64,000 bases of DNA, from contig BMTG01000009.1 in the NCBI GenBank assembly GCA_014649555.1, forward strand, positions 62,001 to 126,000, read 5' to 3'. Shown here piece after piece: positions 61,631 to 64,000 of the stretch. The stretch comes from Streptomyces globisporus. Its GTDB lineage: Bacteria > Actinomycetota > Actinomycetes > Streptomycetales > Streptomycetaceae. The notes beneath the pieces are model-generated. The model did not search any database. It was not told the origin of the DNA and was given only the letters and a program-made list of their open reading frames with translations. The translations under genes were made by a program, and so were the position numbers. Each line of letters opens with the position of its first letter. Position 1 is the stretch's first letter.

Positions 61631-63550
61631 GTGAGCGGAACCTCCGAAGGGCCGAGGGCCTCGGCAGGCACGGCCCCGGGCGCGCCCGCCGCGCCGGTCA
61701 CGGAGCGTCATACGACGGCCCCGGCCGAGAACGGTCCCGCCCGGACCGATTCCGCCCGGACCGGTCCCGCCGGGGGCGAGGCCGGTTCCGACGCCTCCGA
61801 GCTGCGCGACTACCGGGCCGCGTTCAACGCCGCCACGCTCCCCATGGGCGTCGTCGACGGCCGGGGCCATGTCGTACGGGCCAACGAGGCGCTCGGCGGG
61901 CTCCTGGGGACCCCTGCGGCGGTCCTCGCCGGGCGGCAGGCGTGCGAACTGCTCGACCTCGCCGGCGACGACCGCACCTGGCACGCCTACCGCGAGGTGC
62001 TCCTCGGCCGGCGCTCCCGGTTCCGCTGCACGCGCCGCCTCAAGCACCCCGACGGGCGCTCCCTGTGGGCCGAGATCACCGTCGTACCGATGACGGGAGC
62101 CTCGGCGGCGGAGTCCGCCCGGGTGCTCCTGACGGTCGCGGACGTCAGCGACCGGCGCGAGCTCCAGGAGCGGCTGCGCCACCTCCAGATGCACGACCCG
62201 GTGACCCGGCTGCCCAACCGGACGCTGTTCTTCGAGCGCCTCGCCTCGGCCCTGGAGACCCCGCCGTACCAGGACGACTCCCTGCCGCCCCGGCAGCACG
62301 CCCGGATCGGCCTCTGCTACCTGGACCTGGACGGCTTCAAGGCGATCAACGACACCCTGGGGCACCGCACCGGGGACCGGCTGCTGGCCGCCGTCGCCGC
62401 GCGGCTCACCGACTGCGCCGAGAACGACGCCTCCCGCAACGCCGGGGGCACCCGGCTGGTGGCGCGCCTGGGCGGCGACGAGTTCGCGATCCTGGTCGAG
62501 GACTCGGCCGGCACCCAGGAGCTGACCGACCTGGCCCGCTCGGTCCTCGCCGCGCTCCAGCAGCCGTTCGACCTGGCCGGGCAGCGGCTCTCGGTCTCCG
62601 CGTCGATCGGCGTGGTCGAGCGGTCCGCCGCGGGCACCTCGCCCACCGGTCTGATGCAGGCCGCCGACACCACGCTGTACTGGGCGAAGGCGGACGGCCG
62701 GGCCCGCTGGACCCTGTTCGACCCCGAGCGCAACGCCCACCGCATGACCCGGCAGTCCCTCTCGTCCACGCTCCGGCCCGCCGTGGAGCGCGGCGAATTC
62801 ACGCTGGAGTACCAGCCGCTGGTCGGGATGGCCGACGGGGTGCTGCGCGGGGTCGAGGCGCTGGTGCGCTGGAACCACCCGCAGTTCGGCGTGCTGCCGC
62901 CGAATCGGTTCGTCCAGATCGCCGAGGAGGACGGTTCGATCGTCCAGCTCGGCCGGTGGGTGCTGCGCACCGCGTGCCGGCAGGCGCGGCGCTGGCAGCT
63001 GGACCACCCGGACGAGCCGCCGCTGTTCATCAGCGTCAACGTCGCCGTACGGCAGGTCTGGGACTCCGACCTGGTGGCCGACGTGGCGCAGATCCTGGCC
63101 GAGACCGAACTCGCCCCCGGGCTGCTCCAGCTGGAGCTGACCGAGTCGGCGGTGATGGGCTCCGGCGGGCGTCCGCTGAGAGCGCTCCAGGCGCTGAGCG
63201 ACATGGGCGTACGGATCGCCATCGACGACTTCGGGACGGGTTATTCGAACCTCGCCTACCTCAGCAGGCTGCCCGTCTCCGTCCTGAAGCTGGACGGGGC
63301 GTTCGTGAAGGGCTTCCGGTACGAGGACGGTACGCACCCGAGCCCCGCGGACGAAACGATCGTGGAGGCCATGGTGCAACTGGCGCACCGCCTGGGCCTG
63401 ACCGTCACCGCGGAGTGCGTGGAGACGGCCGGGCAGGCGGAGCGGCTGCGGCGGATCGGCTGCGACACGGGGCAGGGGTGGCTGTACTCGCGGGCCGTGG
63501 CGCCGGAGCAGATCGCCGGGCTGATCGGGTCCCGGCCGCTGGAGGGCTGA
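61631..63550 (+). CDS. cdgA: PAS-GGDEF-EAL cyclic-di-GMP enzyme (CdgA-like)
   Basis: This is a predicted bifunctional diguanylate cyclase/phosphodiesterase. After a low-complexity N-terminus of about 60 residues comes a PAS domain (about 60-175, FNAATLPMGVVDGRGHVVRANEALGGLLG). A GGDEF domain follows with intact LGGDEFA (281-285), then an EAL domain with EAL at 409-411 and the DDFGTGYSNLAYLSRLPV loop. The product-inhibition I-site RxxD is absent (residues 272-275 are GGTR). The domain order matches CdgA of S. coelicolor, which influences development. GTG 61631 is chosen for GGGAG at 61619-61623. No membrane segments are seen, so it is cytoplasmic. Confidence 0.88.
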   Translation: MSGTSEGPRASAGTAPGAPAAPVTERHTTAPAENGPARTDSARTGPAGGEAGSDASELRDYRAAFNAATLPMGVVDGRGHVVRANEALGGLLGTPAAVLAGRQACELLDLAGDDRTWHAYREVLLGRRSRFRCTRRLKHPDGRSLWAEITVVPMTGASAAESARVLLTVADVSDRRELQERLRHLQMHDPVTRLPNRTLFFERLASALETPPYQDDSLPPRQHARIGLCYLDLDGFKAINDTLGHRTGDRLLAAVAARLTDCAENDASRNAGGTRLVARLGGDEFAILVEDSAGTQELTDLARSVLAALQQPFDLAGQRLSVSASIGVVERSAAGTSPTGLMQAADTTLYWAKADGRARWTLFDPERNAHRMTRQSLSSTLRPAVERGEFTLEYQPLVGMADGVLRGVEALVRWNHPQFGVLPPNRFVQIAEEDGSIVQLGRWVLRTACRQARRWQLDHPDEPPLFISVNVAVRQVWDSDLVADVAQILAETELAPGLLQLELTESAVMGSGGRPLRALQALSDMGVRIAIDDFGTGYSNLAYLSRLPVSVLKLDGAFVKGFRYEDGTHPSPADETIVEAMVQLAHRLGLTVTAECVETAGQAERLRRIGCDTGQGWLYSRAVAPEQIAGLIGSRPLEG

Positions 63551-63591
63551 GGCCCCGGGGCGATCGGGACCGCCACCGCCCGCCCGGGGCC
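63551..63591. terminator. Probable terminator between cdgA and the flavin monooxygenase gene
   Basis: GGCCCCGGGGCG (63551-63562) and CGCCCGGGGCC (63581-63591) form an imperfect GC stem with one bulge, directly after the cdgA stop, between convergent genes. Confidence 0.5.
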
Positions 63592-63600
63592 CCGCACGGT

Positions 63601-64000
63601 CTACGAGGCGTTCGGCAGGCCGTACGCGTCCGCGATGAGGTCGTAGCTGTGCAGCCGCGCGTCCCCGCCGTGCGCGTTGGCGGTGATCATCAGCTCGTCG
63701 GCGCCGGTGCGCTTGGCCAGGTCGTCCAGGCCGGTGCGGACCTCGTCCGCCGTGCCGTGGATGACGTTGCCCAGCCAGCCGTCGACGAACTCCCGCTCCA
63801 TCGGGGAGAAGTCGTACGCCTCCGCCTCCTCCGGGCTCGGGATCAGCCCGGGACGGCCGGTGCGCAGCCGGACCATGGACAGCGCCCCGGTCAGCACCTG
63901 ACGGCGGGCCTCGCGCTCGTCGTCGGCGGCCAGCGCCGAGACCCCGATCAGGGCGTACGGGGCGTCCAGCACGGCGGAGGGCCGGAAGGACTCGCGGTAC
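63601..64000 (-). CDS. LLM-class flavin-dependent oxidoreductase, partial
   Basis: This is the C-terminal 133 residues of a luciferase-like monooxygenase; the frame continues off the right edge (YRESFRPSAVLDAPYALIGVS). The visible part has LSMVRLRTGRPGLIPSPEEAEAY and VIHGTADEVRTGLDDLAKRTGADELMITANAHG, the typical closing helices and strand of the TIM barrel, where GTPEEV-like sequence is usual. Such proteins use FMNH2 or F420 and oxidise diverse substrates, which cannot be specified here. It is convergent with cdgA. Confidence 0.85.
   Translation of the reverse strand, partial: YRESFRPSAVLDAPYALIGVSALAADDEREARRQVLTGALSMVRLRTGRPGLIPSPEEAEAYDFSPMEREFVDGWLGNVIHGTADEVRTGLDDLAKRTGADELMITANAHGGDARLHSYDLIADAYGLPNAS

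Overview
The window is high-GC actinobacterial DNA and almost certainly comes from a Streptomyces chromosome. The evidence is strong GC bias at third codon positions, GTG and TTG starts, ATGA overlaps, and several streptomycete landmarks. These are the desferrioxamine operon desABCD, adpA with its single TTA codon followed by orn, a CebR-type cellobiose cluster, a PAS-GGDEF-EAL protein of the CdgA type, and an XRE/DUF397 (WhiJ-like) pair. No rRNA, CRISPR array, complete insertion sequence or prophage was seen. The mobile-looking DNA is one 163-bp MITE-like element and a cluster of REP-like repeats.

Layout. 1-3026: a partial GNAT gene, small conserved genes and a WhiJ-like XRE/DUF397 pair. 3057-6456: a UvrA-like ABC ATPase, a glyoxalase-fold protein and an AraC regulator. 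6698-9784: acyl-CoA dehydrogenase, TesB thioesterase and a cation efflux protein, followed by the MITE-like element. 9953-13733: small conserved genes and a divergent TetR/NmrA pair. 13834-20298: an AccR-like TetR repressor divergent from a leucine/isovalerate catabolic operon (carboxyltransferase, biotin carboxylase, HMG-CoA lyase, acyl-CoA dehydrogenase). 20451-22937: a broken DUF1707 gene and an HxlR/MFS pair. 23074-29196: the iron-regulated desferrioxamine locus with two iron boxes. 29301-33074: DUF4429 protein, a small unknown, glmS and a universal stress protein. 33994-36020: adpA, orn and tRNA-His. 36153-42235: cebR, bglC and cebGFE with three CebR-type operators. 42529-45905: aspartate:alanine exchanger and aspartate 4-decarboxylase. 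46106-48267: a two-component system. 48422-53111: a secreted protein, a spermidine synthase-like protein, an HTH/TPR regulator and a histidine phosphatase. 53352-59937: PAP2 phosphatase, then a nuclease / unknown / SF1 helicase module, small proteins and tRNA-Lys. 60003-64000: M6-like metalloprotease, the cyclic-di-GMP enzyme and a partial flavin monooxygenase.

How the genes work together. The liu/mcc-type operon degrades leucine-derived acyl-CoA and carries two copies of the GTTAA-N6-TTAAC motif between it and its probable repressor. desABCD makes desferrioxamine from lysine under iron control. cebEFG imports cellobiose (the ATPase, presumably MsiK, is not here) and bglC hydrolyses it, with CebR-type palindromes at cebE, bglC and cebR. 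aspT and the decarboxylase together would make an electrogenic aspartate/alanine cycle.

The best candidate for an undescribed system is 54232-58917: a Cas4/AddB-like Fe-S RecB-family nuclease, a 538-residue protein without recognisable domains, a Upf1/Dna2-like SF1 helicase and a small acidic protein, apparently one operon.
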